Shown here: piece by piece, positions 7,002-15,750 of the stretch | How positions within the stretch are numbered: the stretch's first letter is position 1 | Layout: each line of letters starts with the position of its first letter | Assembly: GCF_000402035.1 (NCBI RefSeq) | Contig: NC_021288.1 | Location: 124,001-188,000, forward strand | Direction: 5' to 3' | Length of the DNA: 64,000 nucleotides | From: Caballeronia insecticola | Lineage (GTDB): Bacteria > Pseudomonadota > Gammaproteobacteria > Burkholderiales > Burkholderiaceae | The notes under the pieces: model-generated | Told to the model about the DNA's origin: nothing | Database searches by the model: none | Seen by the model: the letters and a program-made list of their open reading frames with translations, nothing else | Program-made: the position numbers and the translations under genes

Positions 7002-8378
7002 TCAGATCTCCTTGCGAGTGGACGGGACGCGCCGCGTCGCGCGTGCATAGAGCAGCGCGCTCGCGAGCGCCGATCCGCCGCCGACGATGGCCAGCGCCGT
7101 GCCGAGCCCCGCGTGGCCGCCGCCGAGATGCTCGTTCAGGAAGCCTACCGCGAGCGGACCGACGCCGCCGCTGATCGCGTTCGTCATGAACACGAGCAGC
7201 GCCAGCGAGCGCCCGCGCATGCGGTTCGGCACGGCAATTTGCAGCGGCACGGGCGCGAGCGCCATCGCGACACTCGCCGCCAGCGCGCACAGGCCGTAGA
7301 GCAGGATCGCGAGCGTGCTGTCGGCGACGAGCGGCATCGCGATTGCGGCGGGCACGAGCGCGGCGACGGCACAGGTCGAGAGCGCGAGCACCTTTTGCAG
7401 CGCGCGTTCGTCGGTGACGCGCGCCGCCAGCATGCCCGCGGCGGCCACGCCCAGCACGCCGCCGATCATGTACGCAGGCGCGGCCATCTTGCCGACCTCG
7501 GCGGGCGCGAGATGGAAATGGCGCATGAGCAGCGTCGGAAACCATGCCGCGTGCGAGTAGAACAGCGTGATCAGCGCGACATAGGCGGCGAAGTAAGGCG
7601 CGCAGAAGCGATTGCGCACGAACAGTTCGGCGAGCACTTCGCGCAGCGGCGGCAGCGTCTGATCGACGGACGCCACACCGGTTTCGCGTCGCGCGGGCTC
7701 GCGCACCGTCGCGGCGACGAGCGCCGCCAGCACGAGCCCCGGCGCGCCGACCAGCACGAACACGGCCTGCCACGGCGCGAAACCATGCGCCGCGAGCCAT
7801 GCGCCAGCGCCGCCGCCCGTCGCCGAAAGCAGCACGCCGCCGCCGAACAGCGCGAGTCCGCCGCCGATATACGGCCCGAGCATAAAGACGCTGCTCGCCC
7901 GCGTGACTTTGCGCGGCGGAAAGATATCGCTGAAGATCGACAACGCGGCGGGACTCAGCGCCGCCTCCGCGACGGCGGTCCCGGCGCGCGCGGCGAGCAG
8001 TTCGGCGAAGTTCGTCGCGAAGCCGCACAGCGCCGTCGAGACGGCCCAGATCGCGACGCAGGCGGCGATCAGCTTCACGCGGTTGGCGCGGTCCACGCGA
8101 CGCGCGATGAACACGCCCGCGGTCGCATAGCACATCGTGAACGAGAAGCCTTGCAGAAGACCGATCTGCGTATCGCTCAGTGCGAGCGTGAGCTTGATCG
8201 GCTGCACGAGAATGCTGACGATCTGCCGGTCCAGATACGAGAACGCGAAACAGGTGAAGAACAGCAGCACGATATACGTCGGATGACGCACGTCGGGGAA
8301 CGCATTCGCGTGTGTGGATGCGTCTGCGTGTGCGTGCGCGGCATCGCCCTGCGGCGAAGGTACGGGATAAGCGCCCAT
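7002..8378 (-). CDS. MFS transporter
   Basis: A 458-residue major facilitator with about 12 hydrophobic segments. The N-terminal part reads FAFSYLDRQIVSILVQPIK, typical of the spinster/ACS-like branch where a DRQ or DRV follows the first helix, and ALSDTQIGLLQGFSFTMCY opens helix 2. A histidine-rich soluble head (residues 10-28) precedes the first helix. It sits between an aspartoacylase-type deacylase and a metallo-hydrolase in one tight operon, so it probably imports the compound those enzymes act on. Substrate unknown. Confidence 0.88.
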   Translation of the reverse strand: MGAYPVPSPQGDAAHAHADASTHANAFPDVRHPTYIVLLFFTCFAFSYLDRQIVSILVQPIKLTLALSDTQIGLLQGFSFTMCYATAGVFIARRVDRANRVKLIAACVAIWAVSTALCGFATNFAELLAARAGTAVAEAALSPAALSIFSDIFPPRKVTRASSVFMLGPYIGGGLALFGGGVLLSATGGGAGAWLAAHGFAPWQAVFVLVGAPGLVLAALVAATVREPARRETGVASVDQTLPPLREVLAELFVRNRFCAPYFAAYVALITLFYSHAAWFPTLLMRHFHLAPAEVGKMAAPAYMIGGVLGVAAAGMLAARVTDERALQKVLALSTCAVAALVPAAIAMPLVADSTLAILLYGLCALAASVAMALAPVPLQIAVPNRMRGRSLALLVFMTNAISGGVGPLAVGFLNEHLGGGHAGLGTALAIVGGGSALASALLYARATRRVPSTRKEI

Positions 8379-8394
8379 GCGAGCTCCTTCGTGA

Positions 8395-9411
8395 TCAGTC
8401 GAGAGAGGTTTCGGCCGCGAGCAGCGCGATGCAGTCGCCGGCTTCGACGCGCGCGAAGGTGCGCGCGCACATCACGCGGCCATCGCCGCCGAACGCGATC
8501 TCGCGCGGCGCGCGCCACGGCTCGTGCGGATCGAAGAGCCGCCCGGCGAGCTGGCCCGCGCGCACGTCGTCGTCGAGCGAAAAGGCGGGCTCGAAGACGC
8601 CCGCGTGCGGCGCATAGACGTAGTGCCGCGCGCCCTCGACGCGCAGCGTGCGCGTGCGCGGCGGCGCCGCGAGGTCTTCGTCCGGCACCACGCCGAGCTG
8701 CTGCAACACACGCTGCAAGCCGCGTTCGACGATCGCGAGATTGCCCGCGTCGCAGCCCGCGTGGCCGCCGAACTCGCCGCACAGAAACAGCGTGCCGTGC
8801 CGCTCCGCCGCCGCCGCGAACGTGCGGTCTTCGCCGAGCAGATCCATGACCATCGTGTTCGGTGCGCCGAATGCGCGCATGAGATCGAGATAACGCGCGC
8901 GCCGTGCGGGATCGCTTGCGGGCGGCGGCGAGGCGAGCAACGTCGGCGCATGGTCGAACGATGCGCCGCCCGCATGAAAGTCGAACACGATATCCGCGCG
9001 CGGCAGCAGTTCGGTCTCGACGTAATGCGCGATCATCTCGGTCGGTTTTCCGTGGCGCGCGCCGGGAAAGAGCCGGTTGAGATTGCCGCTGTCGATGGGC
9101 GAAGTCCGCGTGCCGTTCAGAAACGCCGGAAAATTGAGTGCCGGAATGACGATCAGGCGGCCGCGAATCGCGAGCGTGGGCAGGCGCTGCATCAGCTTCA
9201 TCAGCGCGACGGGGCCTTCGTATTCGTCGCCGTGATTGCCGCCTGTGAGCAGCACGGTGGGGCCGTCGCCGGCATTCAGGACGGCGAGCGGAATCGGAAT
9301 GTGACCGTAGGCAGAACGGTCGTGGGAATACGGCAGACGTAGCGTGCCGGTCTGAAAGCCGGCGCGTTCGTAGTCGATATCGGTCGCGATGAGCGAAGCG
9401 GACGTGGACAT
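8395..9411 (-). CDS. Succinylglutamate desuccinylase/aspartoacylase family zinc deacylase
   Basis: A 338-residue M14-like amidohydrolase. Zinc ligands are visible: GGNHGDEYEG (His60, Glu63) and FDFHAGG (His146), with NLNRLFPG between them. The sequence most resembles DoeB-type N-acetyl-diaminobutyrate deacetylases from ectoine breakdown, but no other ectoine genes are in the window, so the acylated amino acid substrate stays open. A C-terminal beta domain (VRAGQLAGRLFDPHEPW) is the usual lid or biotin-lipoyl-like appendage. It is the first gene of the three-gene operon with the MFS and metallo-hydrolase genes. Confidence 0.85.
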   Translation of the reverse strand: MSTSASLIATDIDYERAGFQTGTLRLPYSHDRSAYGHIPIPLAVLNAGDGPTVLLTGGNHGDEYEGPVALMKLMQRLPTLAIRGRLIVIPALNFPAFLNGTRTSPIDSGNLNRLFPGARHGKPTEMIAHYVETELLPRADIVFDFHAGGASFDHAPTLLASPPPASDPARRARYLDLMRAFGAPNTMVMDLLGEDRTFAAAAERHGTLFLCGEFGGHAGCDAGNLAIVERGLQRVLQQLGVVPDEDLAAPPRTRTLRVEGARHYVYAPHAGVFEPAFSLDDDVRAGQLAGRLFDPHEPWRAPREIAFGGDGRVMCARTFARVEAGDCIALLAAETSLD

Positions 9412-9508
9412 GAGCGGATAGCGGATCGAGTGAGGACGATTCCACTATTGCCGACGATCCTCCGCGTGGCCAATGCCGTTTTCTGCGGCGGCCGATGCCT
9501 TGCAGGCA

Positions 9509-10405
9509 TCACGCGGGTGGCTGGCTGTGCGCTTTCAGCAGATCGATGAAGCGTTGCAACGCCGCGTTGCCGTGCCGATCGATGAAGCAGAATTCCAGCG
9601 GCAGACGCACGTCGAGATCGTGCACGTCGACGAAACGCACGCGCGCAGGCGGACGCTCGCGATTGGCCGCATTGACGAGCGCCGCGCCGACGCCCGCCGC
9701 GACGAGCGAGAGAATCGCGGTTTCGGTGGACGCTTCCTGGCGGATGTCGAGCGTGAGCCCGCGTTCGGCGCAGGCGGAGATGAGACGGTCGTAGTAGGCC
9801 GCGTACACGTGGCGCGGAAACGCGATGAACGGCGTGCCCGACAAATCGCGCGCGCTCACAGGCCCATGCTTGCCGAGCGCGCTGTGCTCGGGCACGGCCA
9901 GCACGACGCCCTGTTCCAGAAGCGGCAGACTCGCGAAGCCATCCGGCCACGCGCCGAAGCGATAGCAAAAGCCGCCGTCGAGCCGTTCGGCGGCAATGGC
10001 GTCGAGTTGCTCCGGCGTGTTCATCGGCTGCAATTCGAGCGCAACGTCGCCGGCTGCCTGCTGAAACGCGTTGAGCGCCGACAGCACCAGCCCGCTCCAC
10101 GACGCGTTCTCGACGAAACCCACACGCAGCCGCCCATGCACGCCCGACGCGATGCGGTGGGCGAGCCGGTTCGCGGCATCCACGCGCGCGAGGATGTCGC
10201 GCGCTTCGCCGAGATAGGCGCTCCCCGCTGCGGTGAGTTTCAGGCCGCGCGGCGTGCGCTCGAACAGCGTCGCGCCGATGGCATCTTCCAGGTCCTGAAT
10301 CTGCCGCGAGATGGCCGGCTGCGTGACGTGCAGATGCTCGGACGCCGCACGCACGCTGCGCATTTCGGCAACGGCGATGAAGTAGCGCAGATGACGGAGT
10401 TCCAT
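9509..10405 (-). CDS. LysR family transcriptional regulator
   Basis: A 298-residue LysR regulator: MELRHLRYFIAVAEMRSVRA, then AASEHLHVTQPAISRQIQDLE is the helix-turn-helix, followed by the effector domain (LRVGFVENASWSG). It resembles BenM/CbnR-type regulators of catabolic genes. It lies 97 bases upstream of the deacylase-MFS-hydrolase operon on the same strand and 22 bases behind yghU. The likely job is control of the downstream operon, by inference from position. Confidence 0.88.
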   Translation of the reverse strand: MELRHLRYFIAVAEMRSVRAASEHLHVTQPAISRQIQDLEDAIGATLFERTPRGLKLTAAGSAYLGEARDILARVDAANRLAHRIASGVHGRLRVGFVENASWSGLVLSALNAFQQAAGDVALELQPMNTPEQLDAIAAERLDGGFCYRFGAWPDGFASLPLLEQGVVLAVPEHSALGKHGPVSARDLSGTPFIAFPRHVYAAYYDRLISACAERGLTLDIRQEASTETAILSLVAAGVGAALVNAANRERPPARVRFVDVHDLDVRLPLEFCFIDRHGNAALQRFIDLLKAHSQPPA

Positions 10406-10427
10406 CGGACGCGCGCCGGGCGATGCG

Positions 10428-11303
10428 TTACCGGTCCGCGCTCAGCTTGTCTTGCGTGCGTGTGTCGAAGTCGGAGGCGTCGTGGCGCTCGTGCAACTGA
10501 CTCGCGGGGTCGCCGGCGGTCCGGTTGACCATGCGGCCGCGCCGCGCGGCGGGACGCGCGCCGATTTCTTCCGCCCAGCGCCGTACGTGCGTGTATTCCT
10601 GCACCGAAAGAAATTCGGCCGCGCCGTACAGCCAGCCTTTCACGAGGCCGCCGTACCACGGCCAGATCGCGATATCGGCGATGGTGTATTCGTCGCCCGC
10701 AATATAGCGATGGTCCGCGAGACGCTTGTCGAGGACGTCGAGCTGGCGCTTCACTTCCATCGTGAAACGGTCGATCGGATATTCCATCTTGCTCGGCGCA
10801 TACGCATAAAAATGCCCGAAACCGCCGCCGAGATAAGGCGCGCTGCCCATCTGCCAGAACAGCCACGAGAGCACTTCGGCGCGCCTGGCCGGCTCGGTCG
10901 GCACGAGCGCCCCGAACTTTTCCGCGAGATAAAGCAGAATTGCGCCCGATTCGAACACGCGCACCGGCTCGGCGCCGCTGCGATCGACGAGCGCGGGAAT
11001 CTTCGAGTTCGGATTCACGTCGACGAAGCCGCTGCCGAACTGATCGCCCTCGCCGATGCGGATGAGCCATGCATCGTACTCGGCGCCCGTGTGGCCGAGC
11101 GCGAGCAGTTCTTCGAGCATCACAGTGACCTTCACGCCGTTCGGCGTGCCCTGCGAATAAAGCTGCAGCGGATGCCGTCCGACAGGCAAAGTCTTGTCGT
11201 GCGTCGGCCCGGAAATCGGGCGATTGATGTTGGCGAACTGTCCGCCGTTTTCCTTGTTCCAGGTCCACACGGCGGGCGGCACGTACTCGAAAGTTTCGCT
11301 CAT
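10428..11303 (-). CDS. yghU: Glutathione-dependent disulfide-bond oxidoreductase YghU
   Basis: From the ATG at 11303 (GGAG site upstream) the protein has 291 residues and closely follows E. coli YghU throughout: VWTWNKENGGQFANINRPIS at the start, HPLQLYSQGTPNGVKVTVML, FGSGFVDVNPNSKIPALVD in the thioredoxin-like domain, LGGGFGHFYAYAP in the helical domain, and the closing LHERHDASDFDT. YghU is a nu-class glutathione transferase that binds two glutathiones per site and has disulfide reductase and peroxidase activity. It is divergent from a TetR gene that probably regulates it. Confidence 0.93.
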   Translation of the reverse strand: MSETFEYVPPAVWTWNKENGGQFANINRPISGPTHDKTLPVGRHPLQLYSQGTPNGVKVTVMLEELLALGHTGAEYDAWLIRIGEGDQFGSGFVDVNPNSKIPALVDRSGAEPVRVFESGAILLYLAEKFGALVPTEPARRAEVLSWLFWQMGSAPYLGGGFGHFYAYAPSKMEYPIDRFTMEVKRQLDVLDKRLADHRYIAGDEYTIADIAIWPWYGGLVKGWLYGAAEFLSVQEYTHVRRWAEEIGARPAARRGRMVNRTAGDPASQLHERHDASDFDTRTQDKLSADR

Positions 11304-11379
11304 GTTGTCACGCTCCTGCGTCGATACGATTGATTCTGGCGAGGTTAGCAGGTCATTCCGAACCGTGCTCGGACGGGCT

Positions 11380-11399
11380 GCTTTGTACGCGCTTTGTAC
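11380..11399. repeat. Direct repeat GCTTTGTAC, 11-bp period, between yghU and tetR
   Basis: GCTTTGTAC occurs at 11380-11388 and again at 11391-11399, one helical turn apart, in the 127-base gap between the divergent yghU and TetR genes and about 30 bases before the TetR start. The same face of DNA would be exposed, so it is a candidate regulator site; TTGTAC could also be a -35 element. Confidence 0.35.
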
Positions 11400-11430
11400 A
11401 ATCGCGCAGGTTTTCGTCAGGAGATGAAGC

Positions 11431-12042
11431 ATGAGCCAGCGGCCGCCGCATAAACCTTATCGGCCTCGAAAGACACCCGCGCAGTCGCGTTCGGAGGCCA
11501 CGGTGGCGTCCATCGTCGAGGCGGCGGCGCAAGTCCTCGAAACCGAGGGTTTCGAAGGCTTCAACACGAATGCGGTCGCGCGGCGCGCAGGCGTCAGCAT
11601 CGGTTCGTTGTATCAGTACTTTCCGGGCAAGGATGCGCTGACCGTGGCGCTGATCCGCCGCGAAACCGCGCGCTTTTACGACGACGCGCTGATCGCGCTC
11701 GGCAAGCGCAGCGGCCGGGCCGCGCTCGAATATCTGATCGGTGCGGCGGTGCGCCAGCAGTTGCAGCGTCCGATGCTGGCGCGCCTGCTCGATATCGCGG
11801 AAGGACGGCCTGCGTTACGCGGCGAGGTGAACACCACCGCGATGGAGGAGCTGATTACGACGGTCGTCAGGCGCGCGGCACCGAAGCACGCGCGGCCCGA
11901 GACGGCATCGGGCGATCTGTTCGCCATCGTCCGGGGCATGGTCGATGCCGCCGGCGAGCGCGGCGAACGCGATCTCGACGATCTCGAACGACGCGTGCGC
12001 GCGGCGGTTTTCGGCTATCTGGCGAGAAGCGGCGCCGCGTGA
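11431..12042 (+). CDS. TetR/AcrR family transcriptional regulator
   Basis: A 203-residue TetR regulator. A basic N-terminal arm (PPHKPYRPRKTPAQSRSEAT) leads into the HTH: VEAAAQVLETEGFEGFNTN, then AVARRAGVSIGSLYQYFPGK with the typical S-L-Y-Q-Y-F. The C-terminal domain is helical and would bind an inducer. It diverges from yghU across 127 bases that hold a short direct repeat, so yghU and itself are the probable targets. An AGGAG-like site precedes the ATG. Confidence 0.88.
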   Translation: MSQRPPHKPYRPRKTPAQSRSEATVASIVEAAAQVLETEGFEGFNTNAVARRAGVSIGSLYQYFPGKDALTVALIRRETARFYDDALIALGKRSGRAALEYLIGAAVRQQLQRPMLARLLDIAEGRPALRGEVNTTAMEELITTVVRRAAPKHARPETASGDLFAIVRGMVDAAGERGERDLDDLERRVRAAVFGYLARSGAA

Positions 12043-12239
12043 TCGCGCGGACCAAAAAGTGAGCAACGCTGTGTGATCGAGTCGGCTGAAATCGTCGAAA
12101 ACCCCTTTCTGCAAGGCGTTTCGACGCGTACCGGCAGCATCCGCAAAGCGAGTAGTGAATGTGAGCTTTTGCTTATATTCTGAACGTCATCGGGCGAATA
12201 CGGCATGGGGCCGCGCCCACTGTGAACGAGAGACAGACG

Positions 12240-12644
12240 ATGACCGACTCGATTCAAAGCATGAAGCTCAACCACCTCAGCTTTCCTTCCGCCGACACGC
12301 CCGCGACCGCCCGCTTCTTCGAGCGGTATCTCGGCTTTACCATCGCGGGTACGTGGGAGCAGTCGTATATCCTGAAGCGCCCGGGTTTCGACGTAGTGAT
12401 CGATCACCACGCCGACACGCCCGAGTGGCCGCGGGCCTTTCACGTCGGCTTCGAATTGCCGGCGCTCGATGAAGTGCACACGCTGTATGAGCGCTTCGCG
12501 TCCGAAGGCGTGGAGATGGAGACGGGCGTCTTCAACAACGGCCGCGGTTCGCGCTTTTTCTGCCGCGCGCCGGGCGGCGTGATGTTCGAGATCAACACCC
12601 GCGCCGACGCGGCCGCCGAGTATCGCGGCACGTTCGACAACTAA
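12240..12644 (+). CDS. VOC (glyoxalase/bleomycin resistance) family protein
   Basis: I chose the ATG at 12240 over an in-frame GTG 18 bases upstream; 134 residues. It is one vicinal-oxygen-chelate unit: MKLNHLSFPSADTPATARFF at the start, RYLGFTIAG, and MFEINTRAD at the end give the paired beta-alpha-beta-beta-beta modules. The His in LNHLSF and Glu in MFEIN are at metal-ligand positions. Such proteins include glyoxalases, thiol transferases and dioxygenases; the exact reaction cannot be assigned. It stands alone, 197 bases after the TetR gene and convergent with the efflux operon. Confidence 0.85.
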   Translation: MTDSIQSMKLNHLSFPSADTPATARFFERYLGFTIAGTWEQSYILKRPGFDVVIDHHADTPEWPRAFHVGFELPALDEVHTLYERFASEGVEMETGVFNNGRGSRFFCRAPGGVMFEINTRADAAAEYRGTFDN

Positions 12645-12668
12645 GGCACGCGCGGCGCATGACGCGGC

Positions 12669-14180
12669 TTACGAGCCGCGCGCCGCGCCGATTGCATTGC
12701 TGGCGTCGCCCGCCTGTTGCCAGCCGAGGCCGAGACTCTTCTGCAGCGACACGAAATCCCTCAGCAACTCGCCTTGCGCGGCCACCACGTCCTGTTGCGC
12801 GGCGAACTGCGTGCGCTGCGCATCGAGCAGATCGATGAGCGTCGACACGCCCGCCGTGTAGCGTTGACGCACGAGCGTCGCCGAGCGTTCCGCCGACGCC
12901 TGCACTTCCTGCAGGCGCACCACATGTTCGCGCTGGTTGCCGTAACGCGAGAGCGACGAGTTCGCGTCCTTGAGCGCGGCGAGCACGGTCTTTTCATAGC
13001 GCGCTTCGGCTTCGTCGCGCGAGGCTTCGGCGGCATCCACGCTCGCGGCCGTGCGGCCGAAATCGAATAGATTCCATTGCAGATACGGCACGCCCAGCCA
13101 CGAGAAATTCTGCTTGCGCAGCAGATGGCCGGGGTCCGCCGCCGAGAAGCCAATATCGCCGAGCAGCGACACCTTAGGAAAATAGTCGGCGATATGCTGG
13201 CCGATCTGCGCATTGCTCGACGCAAGCCGCCGTTCGGCCGCGCGGATATCGGGACGCTGTTGCAGCATCGTCGCCGGATCGCCGATTGCAACCGACGCCG
13301 GCAGCGCAGGCAGCGGCGCGCGCGTGGCGAGTTCGGCATCGAGTGCGCCGGGCGCGCGGCCCGTCAGCACGGCGAGCTGATCCAGCGAGTCGGTGATCTG
13401 CGCCTGCAGCGGCACGAGCGTCGCACGCGTGGTGTCGACCTGCGTCGTCAGGCGTTCGACATCGACCTGTGCCGCCGTGCCGCGCGCGCGGCGCTGCTCG
13501 GTGAGCGTGAGCATCTGCTGCTGATAGTCGGCGGTGCGCTCGGCAAGCGCGAGCCGCTGCTGCTGATCGCGCAGATCGATATACGCCGATGCCACTTCCG
13601 CCGCGAGCGACACCTGCGCATCCGACAGATCGGCGTGCACGGCATCGGCTTCGTCGGAGGCGGCCTCGATTGCGCGGCGCGTGCCGCCGAAGAGATCGAT
13701 TTCCCAGGAAGCATCGAAGCCGAGCGTATAGAAATCGACCGGACCGCGCCCATTCGATGCCGGCGCGCCCTGATCGCCCGATGAACCGAAGATCGACGTA
13801 TCGGGCGAGCGCGTGCGCAGCGCCGCCGCCGACGCCGACACCTTCGGCAGTTCATTGGCGCGCTGCCCGCGCAGTTGCGAGCGCGATTGACGCAGACGCG
13901 CCTGCGCCATCTTCAGATCGGGATTGTGCGCGAGCGCGGCGTCGATCAGCGTGTTCAGTTGCGGGTCGTTCAGCGCGAGCCACCACGCGGCGGGCGCGTG
14001 CGTGGCGACGATGCCTTGCGCCGGCGCGCGCACGAAAGCGCCGCTTTTTGCCGCTTCGGGCGCGATGTCGGGCGCGCCGTGATAGTCGGGTCCGACCGTG
14101 CAGGCGGCGAGCGCGAGAACGGCGAGCGGAAAGAGGCGCGTGACGCGCCGGGCGCGGAGAGAAATCGTTGAATCGTTCAT
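12669..14180 (-). CDS. Outer-membrane efflux factor lipoprotein (OprM/NodT family)
   Basis: The ATG at 14180 gives 503 residues. A lipoprotein signal ends in LALAAC with the lipidated Cys27, followed by TVGPDYHGAPD, the hallmark start of RND/MFS outer-membrane factors. Two TolC-like helical hairpin domains follow, each with long Gln/Ala-rich helices (LAHNPDLKMAQARLRQSRSQ; QQRLALAERTADYQQQML). It forms the trimeric outer-membrane duct of the pump. It is the third gene of the operon, 4 bases behind the permease. Confidence 0.93.
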   Translation of the reverse strand: MNDSTISLRARRVTRLFPLAVLALAACTVGPDYHGAPDIAPEAAKSGAFVRAPAQGIVATHAPAAWWLALNDPQLNTLIDAALAHNPDLKMAQARLRQSRSQLRGQRANELPKVSASAAALRTRSPDTSIFGSSGDQGAPASNGRGPVDFYTLGFDASWEIDLFGGTRRAIEAASDEADAVHADLSDAQVSLAAEVASAYIDLRDQQQRLALAERTADYQQQMLTLTEQRRARGTAAQVDVERLTTQVDTTRATLVPLQAQITDSLDQLAVLTGRAPGALDAELATRAPLPALPASVAIGDPATMLQQRPDIRAAERRLASSNAQIGQHIADYFPKVSLLGDIGFSAADPGHLLRKQNFSWLGVPYLQWNLFDFGRTAASVDAAEASRDEAEARYEKTVLAALKDANSSLSRYGNQREHVVRLQEVQASAERSATLVRQRYTAGVSTLIDLLDAQRTQFAAQQDVVAAQGELLRDFVSLQKSLGLGWQQAGDASNAIGAARGS

Positions 14181-14184
14181 GACA

Positions 14185-15750
14185 TCAGTGGCCGGCGGAG
14201 GACATGTCGCCAGCTTGCGCGCGCGGCGTCTTGAGCAAGAGGGCGAGCGGCAGACACGCGAGCAGCGCGATCGCCAGCACATAAAAGGTTTCGGAGTAGG
14301 TCATGACGACGGCTTGCTGGCCGATCTGCATCGACAACTGGCCGAGCGCCTGCAGCTTGGCATGCGCGATGTCGCCGCCTTGCGCGGCGAAGTTCGCGGC
14401 ACTCGCGGCGATGCGTTCCTGACCGAGCACGGAATTGGCCGTGAGCGACTCGCGGATCGCGGCGGAGTGGAAGTCGTTGCGCCGGTCGATCACCGTGCCG
14501 ATGATCGCCAGGCCCACCGAGCCGCCGAGATTGCGCGCCATGTTGTACAGGCCCGCGGCATCGCCCGATTCCTCGCGCGAGACCGCGGCCATCGAGGCCT
14601 GATTGAGCGGCATCATGGCGAGCATCTGGCCGAAGCCGCGCAGGATTTGCGAGCCGTAGAAATCGTGGCCGACGCTTTGCGCCGTGAGCGCAATATCGAG
14701 CAGGCAGCTCGCCGCGAAGCACAGCAGGCCCGCGATCACGAGTATGCGCGAATCCACTTTGCCGAGCAGGCGCGGCAGGATCGGCATGATGAGAAATGCG
14801 GGCACGCCGGAGATGAGCATGATCGAACCCGACTGCAGCGCGTTATAGCCCGAGACGATGCTCAGGAACTGCGGCAGCAGAAACGCCACGCAATAAAGCC
14901 CCGCGCCGACCACGAAGACGATCAGAATGACGCTCGCGTAACGCGCGTTGCGCAACAGCGAGAGCCGCACGATCGGCTGCTTCGCGATGAACTGCGAGAG
15001 CGCGATCAGCAGCATGCCGAACGTGGTGATGCACGTCAGCATGATGATCTCGCTCGATTCGAACCATTGATTGCGCTGGCCTTCTTCGAGCACGACCGTG
15101 AGCGACGAGAGGCCGATCGCGAGCCCCGCTATGCCGATCCAGTCGGCCTTGAAGAACGCTTCCCAGTGCGGCTTGTCGGTGGGCAGGCCGGTGATGAGCA
15201 GCGCCGCGAGCGCGATCCCGACGGGCAGGTTGATGAAGAAGCACCACGACCACGCGATGTTCTCGGCGAGCCAGCCGCCGAGCACCGGACCGAGCAGCGG
15301 CCCGAGCAATACGATAAGCCCGAAGATCGTCATGCCGATGGGCATCTGCTCGCGCGGCAGCCGCGTGCGGATGATGGTCTGCGCGGTCGGGATCATCGCG
15401 CCGCCGGTGAAGCCCTGGCCGATGCGGCCCGCGACCATCATCGGCAACGAGGTGGAGAGGCCGCACATCACCGAGAACAGCGTGAAGAGCACTGCATTGC
15501 CGAGCAAGAAATTGCGCAGGCCGAACACGCGCGTGAGCCACGCGGCGAGCGGGATCATCACGATCTCCGACATCAGGTAGCCCGTTGAAATCCAGGTGCC
15601 TTCGGTGCCGGTCGCGCCGATTGCGCCCTGGATCTGCGGCAGCGCGGAGTTGGTGATCGAGATGTCGAGCGTGGCCATCAACGCGCCGAGCGCGCCCGCC
15701 GTGACCGCGATCCAGTCCGTCGCGCTCGCGCGTGCGTACGGCTCACTCAT
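14185..15750 (-). CDS. DHA2 family multidrug efflux MFS permease (EmrB/QacA type)
   Basis: A 521-residue inner-membrane proton antiporter with 14 predicted helices. Helix 1 has the DHA2 mark MATLDISITNSALPQIQGAI; WISTGYLMSEIVMIPLA is helix 2; GPLLGPVLGGWLAENIAWSW is antiporter motif C. Such permeases export lipophilic drugs, uncouplers or aromatic acids together with an HlyD adaptor. The start overlaps the adaptor gene by 8 bases and the outer-membrane factor follows after 4 bases, so all three are one operon, probably repressed by the divergent TetR protein. Confidence 0.93.
   Translation of the reverse strand: MSEPYARASATDWIAVTAGALGALMATLDISITNSALPQIQGAIGATGTEGTWISTGYLMSEIVMIPLAAWLTRVFGLRNFLLGNAVLFTLFSVMCGLSTSLPMMVAGRIGQGFTGGAMIPTAQTIIRTRLPREQMPIGMTIFGLIVLLGPLLGPVLGGWLAENIAWSWCFFINLPVGIALAALLITGLPTDKPHWEAFFKADWIGIAGLAIGLSSLTVVLEEGQRNQWFESSEIIMLTCITTFGMLLIALSQFIAKQPIVRLSLLRNARYASVILIVFVVGAGLYCVAFLLPQFLSIVSGYNALQSGSIMLISGVPAFLIMPILPRLLGKVDSRILVIAGLLCFAASCLLDIALTAQSVGHDFYGSQILRGFGQMLAMMPLNQASMAAVSREESGDAAGLYNMARNLGGSVGLAIIGTVIDRRNDFHSAAIRESLTANSVLGQERIAASAANFAAQGGDIAHAKLQALGQLSMQIGQQAVVMTYSETFYVLAIALLACLPLALLLKTPRAQAGDMSSAGH

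Noticed and set aside
5171..7048. A 625-residue open frame on the minus strand across the LysR and hydrolase genes
   Set aside because: Extremely arginine-rich translation with no domain; it is the antisense of a well-supported LysR gene and an out-of-frame reading of the hydrolase gene. Typical of high-GC DNA.
7113..8849. A 578-residue plus-strand open frame
   Set aside because: Arg/His/Gln-rich nonsense opposite the MFS and deacylase genes, which have clear motifs.
8395..9411. Naming the deacylase doeB (ectoine breakdown)
   Set aside because: Sequence resembles that group, but no ectoine hydrolase, transaminase or transporter genes are in the window, so the specific name is not supported.
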